Positions 61,740 to 64,000 of a DNA stretch of 64,000 nt are shown here, one piece after another. The notes below the pieces were generated by a model, which made no database searches, was not told the origin of the DNA, and saw nothing but the letters and a program-made list of their open reading frames with translations. Within the stretch, counting starts at the first letter, position 1, and each line of letters starts with the position of its first letter. Both the position numbers and the translations under genes were made by a program. The stretch comes from Plotosus lineatus (Eukaryota > Chordata > Actinopteri > Siluriformes > Plotosidae), in contig CM045729.1 in assembly GCA_024760905.1 (NCBI GenBank), forward strand, positions 58,603,080-58,667,079. Reading direction: 5' to 3'.

Positions 61740-64000
61740 TAGACAACAACGTCAATGCATTAAACCAAAGACCTTGTGGGGCTTTCAGCCACCAGTGCAA
61801 CCCAATCAACCACCATATTCCCAATCAAATAACTAATACTGTATATTGAATAAACAGTTAACTAACATGTAATCAAGAGAGACTGATTTTCTGATTGACA
61901 AGAGGCATCACTCACAAATTCCTATTTTTGCAAACTCAATAAATCTTTAGAACGACATGCATAGTTATAGGTTTAAGTACGGTACATGGTAATATTAAGC
62001 CACAGCAAAGCTTTCCAGATATATAAGTGTTTATGCCAGTCTTTATATATTGTATAAACACATACACATATATGTTTCTGAATGGTTCTTTCAGTGTTCT
62101 GTCTTAGACTATTTAATAACATTTCACCTTTTCCAACTAATCAACTCATCAAATTTTAGAAGTCACCAGTTCTGGTGATACTAATCAGAATACTCAGGCT
62201 ATCATTTCAGTAATCATTTCAAACATCAACTATTTCACCTCCTACAGCTCAACTTTTTCCTTGTTAACTAACGAATAACTTTTCACTTGAGATAAACATC
62301 TCCTGGCCACATTCTATTTGATCAGTACTACTTATTGTCAAAGCTGTATTTCACAATTCAACTTCAGACCACTGTTGGAACCAAACTATTTTGGATTTGT
62401 GCAAACACTATTCATTTATTCAGCTGTAGTGACCCTTAAGCTCATCTGTTGGATGCCATTTTTTTTGTAGATATGATCATCCTCTTGCGTCATTACCATA
62501 GGAACGATCAACTCGAACTCTGTCTGGACTATTAGAACTGTTTGGAGTTAGCACAAAAGCACTGACAAATTCCACTTTGTGGTTTTGAATAATTGGTTAG
62601 GGCTCAGTTTTCATATTAAAATATCTGATTTATCACATGATATAGAAAGGTGTAAGCATGCAATGAACACATTTCTAACAGGGTCTTTGTAAGTTGGAAG
62701 ACTGTTTAAAATAAATTTACTATTTATGACCTATATTGACTTTGGTGCTTAACTGCAAATGTAGCAGGAATCAATAAACTACCTCCATCTTAGATTAGAT
62801 TAGATTAGATTCAACTGTGTCATTACACATGCATAAATACAGGCTAAAGAAATACAGTATCTGTCTTTTAAATAAAGATTGACTTGAAATGTAAATGTCA
62901 ATATCCAATCCAATGTAGCACCTGTGCTTTTTTTGGGGAAAAAAGAAGCAACATTTATTTATTTATTTTCTGAAGTTCTCATATGGAAAGAGTAGCAATG
63001 TTTGCCTTACATGAAAGACATAGTTTATTCCACAAAGCGAAATGAACATTTATTTAAATCTCCAAATTCGTTTGATTATTAGAAAACACGCATGTTGTAC
63101 ATTTCCTTGATACAAAGCAGTTTATTAATCCATTTTCCGATTACAATGCAACATCACACTATTTTATGAGCTTTCTTATTTCAATTTGTTGCTGTAGCTC
63201 AACAGGCATTATAGCAACATCTGCTGTCTTTAATGTTTAAGAATGAATGCACTAAATCCACCTGTCAACCCCTTGCTGTGTCACCATGGAAACTGACTTT
63301 CATCTCGGTGCCGAACAACTATAGCAGCTTGAGAGAGTATGGACCGAAGGACTGAACTGTGGACTTAAAGAAACAGGAGAGTCAGATCAGAGAACATTGT
63401 CCTTTAGCAAATCCACCAGTCTGACACTGTGAACAAAGTGAATTTAAATGTGACATTAGAGTTTGAGACCTCTGGCCATGCTCATTTTCCAAAGAGTTCA
63501 AAGTGACCTGATTTTGGAGGAAAAACCTGCAATGTGATTTGTCGGATGAAAAGCTCACAACTTTCAGTAAGTTATACTTGATCAGTTATGCTCTGAGCTG
63601 GACAGACTTATGAGTAATATAGACTTCATAGCAGAGGTTTCATAACTGCATGTGACATGATAAGCAACATCAACTACCAGGCTGCCAAAGATATTAGGAG
63701 CACATCTTAGACAGTTCATGCTTTTGGGAAATTTGGGATCATGTTTGAAATAAACTTATTTCAAAGAAATTCTCATAATTTAGTACAATTTTGGCATGTT
63801 CTCCTGATTTCTGGTTGAAGAAAACCTTTGTGTTATTTTAAAGTTATTAAGTATTAAAAAGCTTTTATGCCTATGTATTAACACATGTTAAACATTTATA
63901 TAATACTTTACTGCATATTCTTGCCAGCATTTGAGACGTGTTTATGAAGTAATTACACACCCATTTTTAATTCTTCTGTATGCCCGAGCAATATTCCCAA
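61740..64000. other. no recognisable feature
   Basis: AT-rich single-copy-looking sequence. The only structured piece is (GATTA)n at 62793-62812. No exon-like frame with flanking splice sites was convincing. Confidence 0.5.

Overview
The window looks like intergenic or intronic DNA from a teleost fish, and nearly everything recognisable in it is mobile DNA. The organism call rests on the mix of repeats: RTE-type LINEs ending in a short (GAA)n tail, a Rex3-like LINE with a (GAT)n tail, Tc1-, hAT- and IS630-like transposase remnants, a Ty3/gypsy element with a chromodomain, several tRNA-derived SINE families, and long (CA)n, (TA)n and (TTA)n microsatellites. I found no host protein-coding gene, rRNA, genuine tRNA gene, CRISPR array or bacterial-type operon. 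The species cannot be fixed from this sequence.

Layout, left to right. 1-1260: 5' part of a LINE on the minus strand running off the window edge. 1288-1735: an almost perfect 250-base inverted repeat between two (TA)n tracts. 2623-5775: RTE copy 1 (minus). About 6160-6900: Tc1-like remnant. 7862-16839: a Ty3/gypsy LTR element, split by a LINE, which is itself split by a hAT transposon and by RTE copy 2; a short RTE-tail chimera sits inside the hAT. 16940-19060: a cluster of SINEs, one interrupted by a second LINE. 19323-20942: Tc1-like transposon with both inverted ends. 22541-24059: Rex3-like LINE. 24184-24661 and 39165-39956: two copies of a pogo/Tigger-like non-autonomous element. 27190-27550: Tc1 fragment. 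28150-28846: another pogo-like element. About 29485-32280: RTE copy 4 (minus). 34012-37155: RTE copy 5 (plus). 40135-40533: hAT-type MITE. 41370-42230: IS630/DDE_3-like transposase remnant. 42963-50070: SINEs and microsatellites. 52333-55477: RTE copy 3, the best preserved (minus). 57688-61733: RTE copy 6 (plus), split by an unassigned 1.3-kb DNA element. 61740-64000: no recognisable feature.

The six RTE copies differ in decay. Most keep the same 5' end (ATGCAGCCATGAG or close) and the same 3' end, and copies 1, 2, 3 and 5 have exact 16-18 bp target-site duplications, so full-length insertion seems usual for this family. Copy 3 appears to have its long reading frame broken by a single-base deletion. 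The most interesting biology is the relationship between LINEs and SINEs. One SINE body (family B) occurs with two different 3' tails: one like Rex3, the other made of RTE 5'-leader plus RTE 3'-end sequence. The RTE-tailed version carries its own 18-bp target-site duplication, so it moved as a unit. Other points of note are the 1.3-kb element in copy 6, the large hairpin at 1336-1587, and a complex non-repetitive stretch around 56560-56930 that could be a conserved regulatory element.
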